10,925 nucleotides of DNA from Acidobacteriota bacterium. Its GTDB lineage: Bacteria; Acidobacteriota; Blastocatellia; Pyrinomonadales; Pyrinomonadaceae. Below are positions 1 through 6,414 of this stretch, one piece after another. Position numbers and translations under genes: made by a program. The stretch lies in NCBI GenBank assembly GCA_003222835.1, contig QHXE01000037.1, positions 1 to 10,925 on the forward strand, in the 5' to 3' direction. Below the pieces are notes generated by a model, which worked only from the letters and a program-made list of their open reading frames with translations, ran no database searches and was not told the DNA's origin. How positions within the stretch are numbered: the first letter of the stretch is position 1; every line of letters starts with the position of its first letter.

Positions 1-221
1 ATTGGCGCGGGGAACCATTGCGAGACTACGAAACGGTCGTCAAGCTCATCGCCAAGACCACCACGGCGAAAGGATTGAAAGTCACCTGCAGATTGGATCG
101 ACGCAAATACCTGACAGGACGCGAGATAAGCAAAGCGCAAATGGAGCACCTCAACCTGGAACACAACAAGTTTCACGGCGAGTGGAACTACGTCATCAAA
201 CCGAAGGCAAAAATAAGTTGA
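1..221 (+). pseudogene. ISAzo13-type transposase, C-terminal fragment (copy 1)
   Basis: The frame is open from the left edge of the window and ends at TGA 219-221, giving about 72 residues. It starts inside 'WRGEPLRDYE' and continues through 'TTTAKGLKV', a Lys/Arg-rich stretch and the closing 'HKFHGEWNYVIKP'. In my knowledge of the family, ISAzo13 transposases end with this pattern (W-R/A-G-x-PL, TTT-x-x-GLKV, W-N-Y-x-I-x-P), so this is the extreme C-terminus of such an enzyme. The catalytic DDE residues would lie upstream, outside the window, so it may be the end of an intact gene rather than a fragment. Its closeness to a second, different tail at 238-537 argues for scrambled remnants. Confidence 0.7.
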
Positions 222-237
222 TACTTTTATTTATTTA

Positions 238-537
238 CGGCTCCTTACCGTCACGGTCAGCCACTATCCCCCGGGCGCCTCGAAATGGAATCCTATCGAA
301 CACCGTGTGTTCTGCCAGATCAGCAAAAATTGGGCGGGCCAACCCCTGAAGAGCTTTCAAACGGCCCTCAACTACATTCGCACCACCACGACTTTGACGG
401 GACTGAAGGTGCGTGCTCGTCTGCTGCGCAAGAAGTACGAAAAAGGCGAAAAGATATCGGCTCAGAAAATGAAACACCTTGCGCTGTCCAGGCACAAGAC
501 GCAACCGAAGTGGAACTACACGCTGCGGCCAATGTAA
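238..537 (+). pseudogene. ISAzo13-type transposase, C-terminal fragment (copy 2)
   Basis: The reading frame gives 'LLTVTVSHYPPGASKWNPIE', then 'HRVFCQISKNWAGQPL', 'TTTTLTGLKV' and a final 'PKWNYTLRPM' before TAA at 535-537. The HYPPG-x-SKWN-x-IEHR block is the family hallmark near the end of the ISAzo13 catalytic domain and supplies its last glutamate, while the first two catalytic Asp residues are missing. The frame is blocked by TAA at 214-216, so there is no full-length gene and the fragment starts abruptly about 16 bases after the end of copy 1. The two tails share pattern but differ clearly in sequence, so they come from different elements rather than from a recent duplication. Confidence 0.75.
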
Positions 538-683
538 AATTATTTCTGCGCAGTTCCTAAGGTCCAACATCTTGATTTACCGGACTTCTTTGGTGAAACC
601 AAGAAATCGGATGACTGATTTTCAAAGACTTAGACGTAATGTTCTCCGAGAAATTCACGATCATTCGGCACCGCACCGAATAG

Positions 684-1614
684 TCACTTCCTATGAACTT
701 CCTTAATGCCGACAGCCTGCCCGGCGAAGACCGTGCTGAAATTGATCTTTTTCCGACCGAGACAGATACGGCCGCAATGGGTGACCACGATGGTTCTGTC
801 GTGGAAAGGGTAGTCGATGTCCGGCAACCACTGGTGGGCGAGTGGAGGCGGTGTAGACATCGGCAGGACACTTCATGTCTAACGCCTCGTGTGGTCGTTC
901 CTTGTTGAAGACCTCGATGAACTTATCGAAGCGTGCTTGCTGCTGCAGGAAATTCGTGGCCGCTGGTTTGGTAGCTTCTTTTTTCAAAGTGAGATGCATG
1001 CGTTCATGTCGGCCGTTTTGCTGCGGATGGCCCGGCTGGATGCGTTCAATGCCAATGCCTAGCCGAAGCCACCACACGGCCAGCTTGCTCAAGTTGAACA
1101 ACGCGTGAGCAGAAGCGAAGGGCACGCCGTTATCGCTACGGATGTTGGCCGGTAGGCCGCGCTCCTTAAAAAGCCGCTCAAACACAGTGAAAGCGTACTC
1201 TTCTCGGGTAGAAGAAAGAGCCTCACAGGTGAGGAGATAACGGCTGGCATGATCGGGTGACCGTCAGCGGATAGCAATACTGACGATTTCCGAGCAAGAA
1301 CTCCCCTTTGTAATCGGTGCACCAAAGTTCGTTGGGACGGGCGCTCGCGAATCTTTCGCGCACCCCAGGTGGGGTGCTCACGCTTCACGTTCAGGGTGTA
1401 GTTCGCCACCTGGAAAGGCAGCTTGTGCGCGTAGTGATGCGGGCGGCGGCTTCTGTCGGTCAGCCCTTGCACGCCACATTCCTGGTAGCGTTCAAAGATG
1501 TTGTAGCCGGTCTTACGGGAGATCCGTAACTCTCTGCAAAGTTCCGCCATCGGCTAGCCGGCGACCCACGAACTGCAGTCCTTCATCCATCGCCGAACAC
1601 TCCTTCCATGGCAT
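684..1614 (-). pseudogene. IS481-family transposase, multiply disrupted
   Basis: This is a DDE-type transposase with helix-turn-helix domains followed by an rve integrase core. It starts 'MPWKECSAMDEGLQFVGRRL' at 1614. It then shifts frame to 'MAELCRELRISRKTGYNIFE' (from 1550), 'GLTDRSRRP' and 'HPTWGARKIRER'. About 40 codons appear to be missing near 1345, after which another frame gives 'PNELWCTDYKGEFLLGNRQY'. A one-base shift near 1255 leads into 'DHASRYLLTCEALSSTREEY', 'IRSDNGVPFASAHALFN', 'PGHPQQNGRHERMH' and 'FNKERPHEALDMKCPADVY'. A last shift near 840 gives 'WLPDIDYPFHDRTIVVTHC' and 'GRKKINFSTVFAGQAVGIKE' before TGA at 684-686. The three catalytic acids are all recognisable (D of CTDYKG, D of SDNG, E of GRHER). 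At least four lesions make it non-functional. Confidence 0.85.
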
Positions 1615-1637
1615 ACTCGCTCCCTCCCCGAAGGGAG
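1615..1637 (-). promoter_or_regulatory. Ribosome binding site inside a hairpin, IS481 transposase leader
   Basis: On the minus strand the leader reads CTCCCT, TCGGGG, AGGGAG, then CGAGT and the ATG at 1614. The purine-rich GGAGGGAG is a good Shine-Dalgarno sequence five bases before the start codon. Its AGGGAG half is exactly complementary to the upstream CTCCCT, forming a 6-bp stem with a 6-base loop. Sequestering the ribosome site is a known way for insertion sequences to limit translation from transcripts entering from outside. That role is inferred here. Confidence 0.45.
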
Positions 1638-1641
1638 AAAG

Positions 1642-1683
1642 TGTTACCCATGTGTCTGGTACGATGTGTTACCTATGTCTCAG
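1642..1683. repeat. Two tandem copies of an IS481-type end motif
   Basis: TGTTACCCATGTGTCTGG (1642-1659) and TGTTACCTATGTCTCAGG (1666-1683) are imperfect direct repeats 24 bases apart, upstream of the transposase start. Repeated TGTTACC(C/T)ATGTCT units are typical of the ends of this IS481 subgroup and are likely transposase binding sites. The outer copy probably contains the terminal inverted repeat, but the exact tip cannot be fixed without the partner end. Confidence 0.55.
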
Positions 1684-2011
1684 GCCGCTCAGTCGGCTAC
1701 AGCACGCTGGGCTGGGCGAATTGCTTTGTGGCAGGAAGGGCAAAATTTCCGGACTGCTTATCACCCGGACGAGTCAACACAAGCGCTCGCGTTTGTTGGG
1801 AGCAATTTGCCAAACACTGAGGCATTACTTCCGGGTCGCTCAAAACGTCGAATTGCTATGTAGTGACGTTTCGTTCTGCCGGTGAGCAGGACCAGAAGAA
1901 TGCCCCAAGCGCCGTTGAAACTCTCTTTGCTGGACTCGATTGAGCCTGTGAGGAATTAGCTGGGCCTTGGTCTATTCGGTCAGACGAGGCGGTCTATTCC
2001 GGAAAGATATT
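1684..2011. other. No recognisable gene
   Basis: This stretch lies between the end of the IS481 remnant and the 3' end of the winged-helix/TPR gene. Short open frames exist on the plus strand, but none has a recognisable motif or a ribosome site. GGTCTATTC occurs twice (1969-1977 and 1991-1999), just past the stop codon of the minus-strand gene. No clear intrinsic terminator for that gene is visible. Confidence 0.5.
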
Positions 2012-3874
2012 TCAGTCGGCCAAGCCCATGCGGACGAGTAGTTTTTTGAAGCGTGGATCGCGGCGTAGCGGTTCGAACCGCCGACCGGGCACGTTGATAT
2101 AAGTAAGCTCGGGATCACGCTCCTGATAAGCCTTCTCCAGCCAAGCGAAAGCCTCGTTCAGCTCACCCAAGGCACCATAGAGAATCGCGACGGAACCGGA
2201 TGGCACAAGTCCCTTCTCGTGTTGTTGCTTGAGCGTGGCGAGGATCCTCCGCGCTTCGTCTCTCTTGCCGCCTACCGCATAGGCGAAGGCGAGGTCCAGA
2301 GTGAAGTCCGTAGCGGTGTTTCCGGAGAGTTGTAGCGCTTGTTGAAACTCCCGAATAGCTTCTTTCTGCTTCCCCTGATTCAAGTAGGCCCAGCCTAGAG
2401 TTTGGTGAGCTGGCGCAAAGTGCGGATCCATCTCGAAGGTTTTCCGCACTTGCTCCAACGCCTCGTCGACTCGACCCGCTACAAGCAATCTGCCAGCGAG
2501 CGCATTGTTGACTGGCAAGGACAGTGGATCGAGGTCGCGCGCACGCTTGGCCTCGGCTATGCCCTCGTCGAATCTCCCGACGTACATCAGATAACCGGCA
2601 TACCAGTGATGAGTCCGGGCATCTCCCGGGTTGAGTTCCAAGGCACGCTTGTATTCCCGCTCGGCCGTTGCCCAATCCCACTCATAAGTTTCGGCGATGA
2701 ATGCCAGAGATGCGTGAGCCTCCGCGAGCGTGCCGTCTATTTCGATGGCTTTGCTTGCTGCCGCCTTAGCGCGCGAAAGCGCATCTTTCGATGGAAAACT
2801 GCCTCGAAATCCAAGCAGTGCGTAGGCGTCGGCCAGACCGCTATAAGCCAAGCCGTAGTTAGGCTCTCGGGCGATTGCTTGTTGGAAGTTCACGACGCTT
2901 TTGTTCAACGCGTTTTCAGTTCGCTGGTTGAAGTAATATCGGCCCTTCAGGTAATCCTCATAAGCTTCGGGCCCCACTGCGCTGACAGGTGCCAGACTCG
3001 CTCGCCCTTGAGGCGTGAGGCTGCTCTCGATTCGCCCGGCGATACTTCGCGCGACGTCATCTTGCAGACCGAGAATGCTTCGATATTCTCGTTGGTATTC
3101 TTCAGCCCAAATGTGTTCGTCGGTCGCGCCGCGAATCAACTGCGCGTGTACGCGAATGTGGCTGCCCTCGCGTGTCACCGACCCTTCGACAATGGCGTCT
3201 ACGCCGAGCGTCTTGGCAATCTCCGGAACGGAGAGCTGCGTGTTTTTGAAGTGCATGGCCGAGGTGCGGGAGATGACACGCAGTCCGTGGATGTGCGACA
3301 ACCTCCCAATAAGCTCCTCGGTCATGCCGTCCGCGATGTATTCCTGCGACGGATCTCCGCTTAGATTTGTTAGCGGAAGCACAGCCAGGGAACGAATCAC
3401 CGGAAGGGCAGGCACCGCGAATCGATGCCGCCATTGCCGCCACCCCCAGCCGCCGACGGCAAGAGCGAACACCGCGATTGCAATGAGCCACACTCTTTGG
3501 CCGCGAACAATGGACGGCGCAACGCCGGTTTCAGCATCAGCTGCATTCAGCGGTGCAATGAAGCGGTACCCTCGGCGCGCCAGCGTCTCGACGTAGCGCG
3601 GTTGATCGGCGGAGTCGTTCAATGACGCACGCAGACGTTTGACGGCCGCGTTCAAGCTGTGTTCGAAATCGACAAATGTATCCGTTGGCCAGAGGTCTTT
3701 CTGCAACTCCTCGCGCGTGACCAGTTCCCCAGGCCGCTCCAGCAACATTTGCAGGATCGCGAGCGGCTGACCCTCCAAACGAATGCGGATTCCGGCCTTG
3801 CGCAACTCCTGTCTATGAGATGCGAACTCGTACACCCCAAAACGCACGACATTCGGCTTGGATTGCGTGGTCAC
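2012..3874 (-). CDS. Winged-helix DNA-binding / TolB-like / TPR membrane protein (CadC-like one-component regulator)
   Basis: From the GTG at 3874 the protein has 620 residues. Residues 11-107 form an OmpR/CadC-type winged helix ('LLERPGELVTREELQKDLWP', 'FVDFEHSLNAAVKRLRASL', 'ETLARRGYRFIAP'). Residues 127-143 are a hydrophobic membrane segment. Residues 160-285 match the TolB-N/FlgO-like domain found in such proteins ('SLAVLPLTNLSGDPSQEYIA', 'ADGMTEELIGRLS', 'GVDAIVEGSV'). Residues of about 305-560 are TPR repeats ('AYSGLADAYALLG', 'AHQTLGWAYLNQGKQKEAIR'). In this family the N-terminus binds DNA in the cytoplasm while the C-terminus senses or docks outside the membrane; the ligand is unknown. 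The frame is open to a GTG at 3982 with a possible GGGAG site, which would add 36 residues. The later GTG is preferred because homologues begin just before 'VVRFG' and because a TATACT element lies inside the extension. It is divergent from the cupredoxin gene, so control of that gene is possible but unproven. Confidence 0.88.
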   Translation of the reverse strand: MTTQSKPNVVRFGVYEFASHRQELRKAGIRIRLEGQPLAILQMLLERPGELVTREELQKDLWPTDTFVDFEHSLNAAVKRLRASLNDSADQPRYVETLARRGYRFIAPLNAADAETGVAPSIVRGQRVWLIAIAVFALAVGGWGWRQWRHRFAVPALPVIRSLAVLPLTNLSGDPSQEYIADGMTEELIGRLSHIHGLRVISRTSAMHFKNTQLSVPEIAKTLGVDAIVEGSVTREGSHIRVHAQLIRGATDEHIWAEEYQREYRSILGLQDDVARSIAGRIESSLTPQGRASLAPVSAVGPEAYEDYLKGRYYFNQRTENALNKSVVNFQQAIAREPNYGLAYSGLADAYALLGFRGSFPSKDALSRAKAAASKAIEIDGTLAEAHASLAFIAETYEWDWATAEREYKRALELNPGDARTHHWYAGYLMYVGRFDEGIAEAKRARDLDPLSLPVNNALAGRLLVAGRVDEALEQVRKTFEMDPHFAPAHQTLGWAYLNQGKQKEAIREFQQALQLSGNTATDFTLDLAFAYAVGGKRDEARRILATLKQQHEKGLVPSGSVAILYGALGELNEAFAWLEKAYQERDPELTYINVPGRRFEPLRRDPRFKKLLVRMGLAD

Positions 3875-3906
3875 CTGCTTCGGGGCTCCGATTAATCCGA
3901 AGTATA
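3875..3906 (-). promoter_or_regulatory. Candidate -10 element and leader for the winged-helix/TPR gene
   Basis: On the minus strand TATACT (3906-3901) matches five of six bases of the sigma-70 -10 consensus and lies 26 bases before the GTG at 3874, with GGAG (3889-3886) as ribosome site. No good -35 is visible. The leader also contains the inverted repeat CTTCGG (3878-3883) / CCGAAG (3897-3902) with a GATTAATC palindrome between the arms. It could be an operator or a hairpin presenting GGAG in its loop. Confidence 0.4.
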
Positions 3907-4003
3907 TCCCTATTCCGTAGAGCGCAGTAAGGATGTCACCACACGCCGAAAGGCCCCAAGAATCAACAACTTTCGGTGTCACCTACGTTTCGCTCCCATT
4001 GCA

Positions 4004-4032
4004 TTGACCCAACCCGTGTGAGTGCCTGATTG
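4004..4032 (+). promoter_or_regulatory. Weak candidate promoter for the cupredoxin gene
   Basis: TTGACC at 4004-4009 is a good -35 match. At the expected 17-base spacing the -10 is only TGATTG (4027-4032), which is poor. Transcription from here would give a short leader carrying the strong AGGAGG ribosome site at 4051-4056. This region is shared with the divergent winged-helix gene, so an activator would be consistent with the poor -10. Confidence 0.3.
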
Positions 4033-4060
4033 TTACCGCCGCAGCGCTCCAGGAGGAGCC

Positions 4061-5080
4061 ATGAAAAATCCACTTACTTCGCGTTTTCACTCAACTCTTT
4101 GCCGATGTGCTTTACCGATCGCTCTCCTTGTTCCGTTTGCGGCCCCGGCCGATACTTGGCAAATCCAGGTCGGCGCGCAAAACGGCGATCGAGCTCATCA
4201 GGCGCTTGCTTTTTTGCCCAACGAGATTTGGATTCACCCCGACGACAGCATTACCTGGTCATTTCCAACCAATGAAGTTCACACCGTCACGTTTCTAGCG
4301 GTAGGTCAGGTTCGACCCAATCGCTTCACCGGCTGCGCGGGCGGGCTGCCTCCCGACGGCCGAACTCCTGATTTTTCCGTCTTTGACAACAACACATGTG
4401 TGGATAGCGGCATCCTTACAAATGCTGACGGGAAGACATACACGGTAATCTTTCCCGTGACCGGTACCTTCAAGCTGGTCTGCCTGGCTCATCCCAACAT
4501 GACCGCCACCGTCCATGTGTTGGATTCGGGGATGCCATTGCCGCACGACCAAGCTTTCTACGACCGTCAGGCTGACCGCCAGCGCGCCGCCTTGCTCTCG
4601 GACGTCAAGGCTTCGGCGCACGTCCACGAGGACGGCGACGACGCCGTAGTGGCTGGTGCCGGTAAGATCATGGGCACTGCTGGAGGCACAGAAACGGCCT
4701 CGGTTATGCGGTTCATGGACGCGGTGAAAGTGATCCATGTCGGCGAGACCGTGGAGTGGACCACGGCAGAGGCTGTAACCAGCCACACCATAACCTTCGG
4801 GCCTGAACCGGACAATCAACATCAGATTCCGCCTTCTTCCAACGTCACGATGGATGCGGATGGCGCTCGCCATGCCTACCTCAGCTCCCCTTCGGATGCG
4901 GTGCACTCGGGCTTCATTACCGAACTGCCGCAAGATCGCATTGGTCTGCCGCAGGCTCCGTTCAACCTCAACAGCGCAACGCGCTTCCGCGCGACCTTTA
5001 CTCAACCCGGCATCTACCAGTACAAATGCGTGCTGCACGATGAGTTAGGAATGGTGGGAGTAATCATCGTCCTGCCGTAG
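4061..5080 (+). CDS. Exported two-domain cupredoxin (blue copper) protein
   Basis: The ATG at 4061 is chosen because AGGAGG (4051-4056) sits just before it and because it opens a signal peptide: basic start, hydrophobic core 'CALPIALLVPFAAP', likely cleavage near residue 30. The frame also extends upstream to 4022 without a better start. The protein has 339 residues and two plastocyanin-like domains. Domain 1 (about 33-153) has a candidate ligand His74 ('NEVHTVTF') and the copper loop Cys141-x2-His144-x2-Met147 ('CLAHPNM'). Domain 2 (about 220-339) has His242 ('SHTITFG') and Cys323-x2-His326-x4-Met331 ('CVLHDELGM'). These are the type 1 copper ligand sets, so both sites may be filled. Cys92 and Cys113 in an insert of domain 1 could form a disulphide. 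The likely role is periplasmic electron transfer or copper binding; a partner oxidase is not present. It has its own hairpin downstream and is probably monocistronic. Confidence 0.88.
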   Translation: MKNPLTSRFHSTLCRCALPIALLVPFAAPADTWQIQVGAQNGDRAHQALAFLPNEIWIHPDDSITWSFPTNEVHTVTFLAVGQVRPNRFTGCAGGLPPDGRTPDFSVFDNNTCVDSGILTNADGKTYTVIFPVTGTFKLVCLAHPNMTATVHVLDSGMPLPHDQAFYDRQADRQRAALLSDVKASAHVHEDGDDAVVAGAGKIMGTAGGTETASVMRFMDAVKVIHVGETVEWTTAEAVTSHTITFGPEPDNQHQIPPSSNVTMDADGARHAYLSSPSDAVHSGFITELPQDRIGLPQAPFNLNSATRFRATFTQPGIYQYKCVLHDELGMVGVIIVLP

Positions 5081-5087
5081 CCAAGAA

Positions 5088-5107
5088 CCTCCAAGCGTAA
5101 TTGGAGG
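5088..5107 (+). terminator. Hairpin after the cupredoxin gene, candidate terminator
   Basis: CCTCCAA (5088-5094) and TTGGAGG (5101-5107) form a perfect 7-bp stem with loop GCGTAA, starting seven bases after the TAG stop. AAGAA before it and TTCTT after it could add an outer helix. The downstream U tract is weak, so efficient termination is uncertain. Confidence 0.45.
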
Positions 5108-5118
5108 CGCCATTCTTG

Positions 5119-5298
5119 ATTACCTCGTACGGGATTGGGCGGCTCATGCGAGGGATGTGGTATGGCATCGGCTCGCTCGATCCAATCGCCTTTAGCGCTG
5201 TGGCGGCGGTGCTGATGTTGTCGGCCTTGCTGGCCTGTTACATTCCTGCGCGCAGGGCGACGCAGGTCGATCCGATGGCCGCATTGCGCCAAGACTGA
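5119..5298 (+). pseudogene. FtsX/MacB-type ABC transporter permease, C-terminal remnant
   Basis: The frame reads 'TSYGIGRLMRGMWYGIGSLD', 'PIAFSAVAAVLMLSALLACY' and 'IPARRATQVDPMAALRQD' before TGA at 5296-5298. This is the standard end of MacB/FtsX-family permeases of the acidobacterial multi-gene type: last transmembrane helix, then the 'PARRAT-x-VDPM-x-ALR' tail. Such permeases normally have 400-800 residues; here only about 60 remain, with no start codon context or ribosome site. The break falls close to the cupredoxin terminator, so an upstream deletion or insertion joined the two. It is not expected to yield a functional protein. Confidence 0.8.
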
Positions 5299-5599
5299 CA
5301 CGCCAGGACTCCCCCCTTGGTACATCACGAACGGGCGGGGGAACTCCGGTGATCCACCGCCTCTGGTCCGCCCGCACCCGACCGTCGATGGTTATGTTGC
5401 ACCGAATGTGCTCAAGCGCGATGTCGGCACCGAATTCAACCGCGCCGCTGATGGAGTTAGCGCGAGAAATTTCTGATAAATGCTCTTCGAGCAGCAGAAC
5501 CGAAAGCTCAAGACAATTATGTTTGTTCCCCCGCCACATGGTCGCGAACGGGGTTCGAGGATTGCGACCTGTAAAGCTGTTGGAAATGATTGTTTGACA
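5299..5599. other. No recognisable gene between permease tail and intron fragment
   Basis: The imperfect inverted repeat GGACTCCCCCC (5308-5318) / GGGGGAACTCC (5337-5347) follows the permease stop and could be that gene's old terminator. Beyond it, a plus-strand frame (5342-5476) without a start codon and an overlapping minus-strand frame (about 5600 down to 5350, including 'LELSVLLLEEHLSEISRANS') are open, but neither has a motif I recognise. This segment should hold the 5' flank of the group II intron and may be a fragment of the gene it entered. Confidence 0.4.
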
Positions 5600-6300
5600 A
5601 GGAGGACCTGATCAAACCGTGCATCCCATCGCACGTAGCCTACGAGGTCGGAGGGGCGAGGCAACAAACCGCTCGAAGCCCTCGGACAATGTGCCCACAT
5701 CCGCAAGAATGGCACCGAAACCGTGAGGCCACGGTGTATCTGCCAGCATAAGGTGGAGAGGGCCTAGGCTTGATAGCATCGTCAGAATACACAAACGTTC
5801 GTAAACGTCGTTACCCCGAGAGAGCCTAATATGCTGAGCGGCTCTTTTCGCAGTGAGCACAGAGGCTTCCTCGTACTCTGTCATGGGTAAACAACACTGC
5901 CGGCGGACAGAACAGACCTAACCTATCGCGTCATTCCAACGGAACAGGGTAAATCCGAATCGCTCCCCGAAAGGGGAAAGAGCATCGCGAGATGCACCGA
6001 TGGCGGTGCGGACAACAGATGAGGGAGAAAGCGAATGCCGCTCTGTAATGGAGCGGATATCGGTTGCGTCAGCTACACCGACAACATCACCGGACGCGAA
6101 AGCGGGCGGACTTCCCTTCATGGTGCTTCACACGAGAGAACTTGATTAATCGGCTCATGAGGCAAAGCAGATGACGACAGCGCAAGCTGTTGGTGCGGTC
6201 TCACGCGAAGCGGCGGAATGGCACGCCATTGACTGGCGGGCCATAAACCGCAACGTTCGCCGACTCCAAGTGCGTATCGTGCAGGCAACGAAGGAACGCA
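5600..6300 (+). mobile_element. Group II intron, 5' part (ribozyme domains before the encoded protein), 3'-truncated
   Basis: About 570 bases of non-coding, strongly structured sequence precede the start of a group II maturase at 6171, as expected for ribozyme domains I-III. Compact hairpins are visible directly: CCCC-GAAA-GGGG (5965-5976), GCATC-GCGA-GATGC (5982-5995), CACCG-ATGG-CGGTG (5995-6008, sharing one base), CCGCTC/GAGCGG (6038-6056) and CGC-GAAA-GCG (6095-6104). Three have GNRA tetraloops, typical of group II tertiary contacts. The exact 5' boundary (GUGYG in this class) is not certain; GTGCATC at 5619 is a possible altered one. Domains V and VI and most of the protein are absent, so the element cannot splice or move alone. 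Confidence 0.72.
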
Positions 6301-6365
6301 GGGTGGCTCGAATGGGAATCCCTATGGTGGCTACTTCTAGTGATAGTGCGTTACACATCCGGTGA
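6171..6365 (+). pseudogene. ltrA: Group II intron reverse transcriptase/maturase, N-terminal fragment
   Basis: The frame begins 'MTTAQAVGAVSREAAEWHAI' and continues 'DWRAINRNVRRLQVRIVQAT' 'KE', the characteristic leader of LtrA-type intron-encoded proteins before RT domain 0. After residue ~43 (base ~6300) the similarity stops; the next residues to the stop at 6363-6365 do not resemble the expected continuation into the RT domains. A full protein has 400-600 residues with RT, maturase and often HNH domains; none remains. GGCTCATGAGG before the start resembles the usual intron context. Confidence 0.82.
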
Positions 6366-6397
6366 GGGTAGAAGGTGGCGGGCGAGGTTTCCAAGGT

Positions 6398-6403
6398 TAT
6401 AAT
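6398..6403 (+). promoter_or_regulatory. Perfect TATAAT -10 element for the kinase-propeller gene
   Basis: TATAAT ends 11 bases before the ATG at 6415. Transcription starting the usual 6-8 bases after a -10 would begin at about 6410, leaving a leader of only a few bases. No Shine-Dalgarno sequence lies between, which fits leaderless translation. No consensus -35 is visible at 16-18 bases upstream. Confidence 0.55.
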
Positions 6404-6414
6404 CACGGCCACTT

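Larger units (their letters stand above)
684..1683 (-). mobile_element. IS481-family insertion sequence, degraded, one end present
   Basis: This region combines the broken transposase gene (684-1614), its leader with ribosome binding site, and a repeated TGTTACC-type end at 1642-1683. In comparable IS481 elements the transposase gene is followed by a similar end. Here coding similarity stops near 690 and no matching TGTTACC end is visible at 538-683, so the 3' end of the element has been lost or replaced. Because of the frameshifts it cannot make an intact transposase. Confidence 0.65.

Noticed and set aside
586..605. Inverted repeat TTCTTTGGT / ACCAAGAA downstream of ISAzo13 tail 2
   Set aside because: It has a 1-base bulge, a 3-base loop and no T run, so it is not supported as a terminator or an IS end. 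Nothing else recognisable lies in 538-683.
664..682. ATTCGG / CCGAAT hairpin next to the end of the IS481 transposase
   Set aside because: Only a 6-bp stem and no match to the TGTTACC-type end at 1642-1683, so it is not taken as the missing end of the element.
2402..3364. Plus-strand open frame of 320 codons
   Set aside because: It lies entirely opposite the winged-helix/TPR gene, whose domains are clear on the minus strand; the plus-strand translation has no motif and is a codon-bias shadow.
3875..3982. N-terminal extension of the winged-helix/TPR protein from GTG 3982
   Set aside because: It would add a 36-residue segment with a hydrophobic stretch ahead of the DNA-binding domain, unlike the family, and it contains a candidate -10 element; it remains possible because a GGGAG lies ten bases before it.
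4295..5038. Minus-strand open frame of 247 codons
   Set aside because: Antisense to the cupredoxin gene, which has a signal peptide, copper ligands and a strong ribosome site; the antisense product has no recognisable feature.
5612..6412. A series of minus-strand open frames in one register, at first resembling a decayed gene
   Set aside because: The region is explained better by plus-strand group II intron RNA with several tetraloop hairpins followed by the maturase start; the minus translations match nothing known to me.
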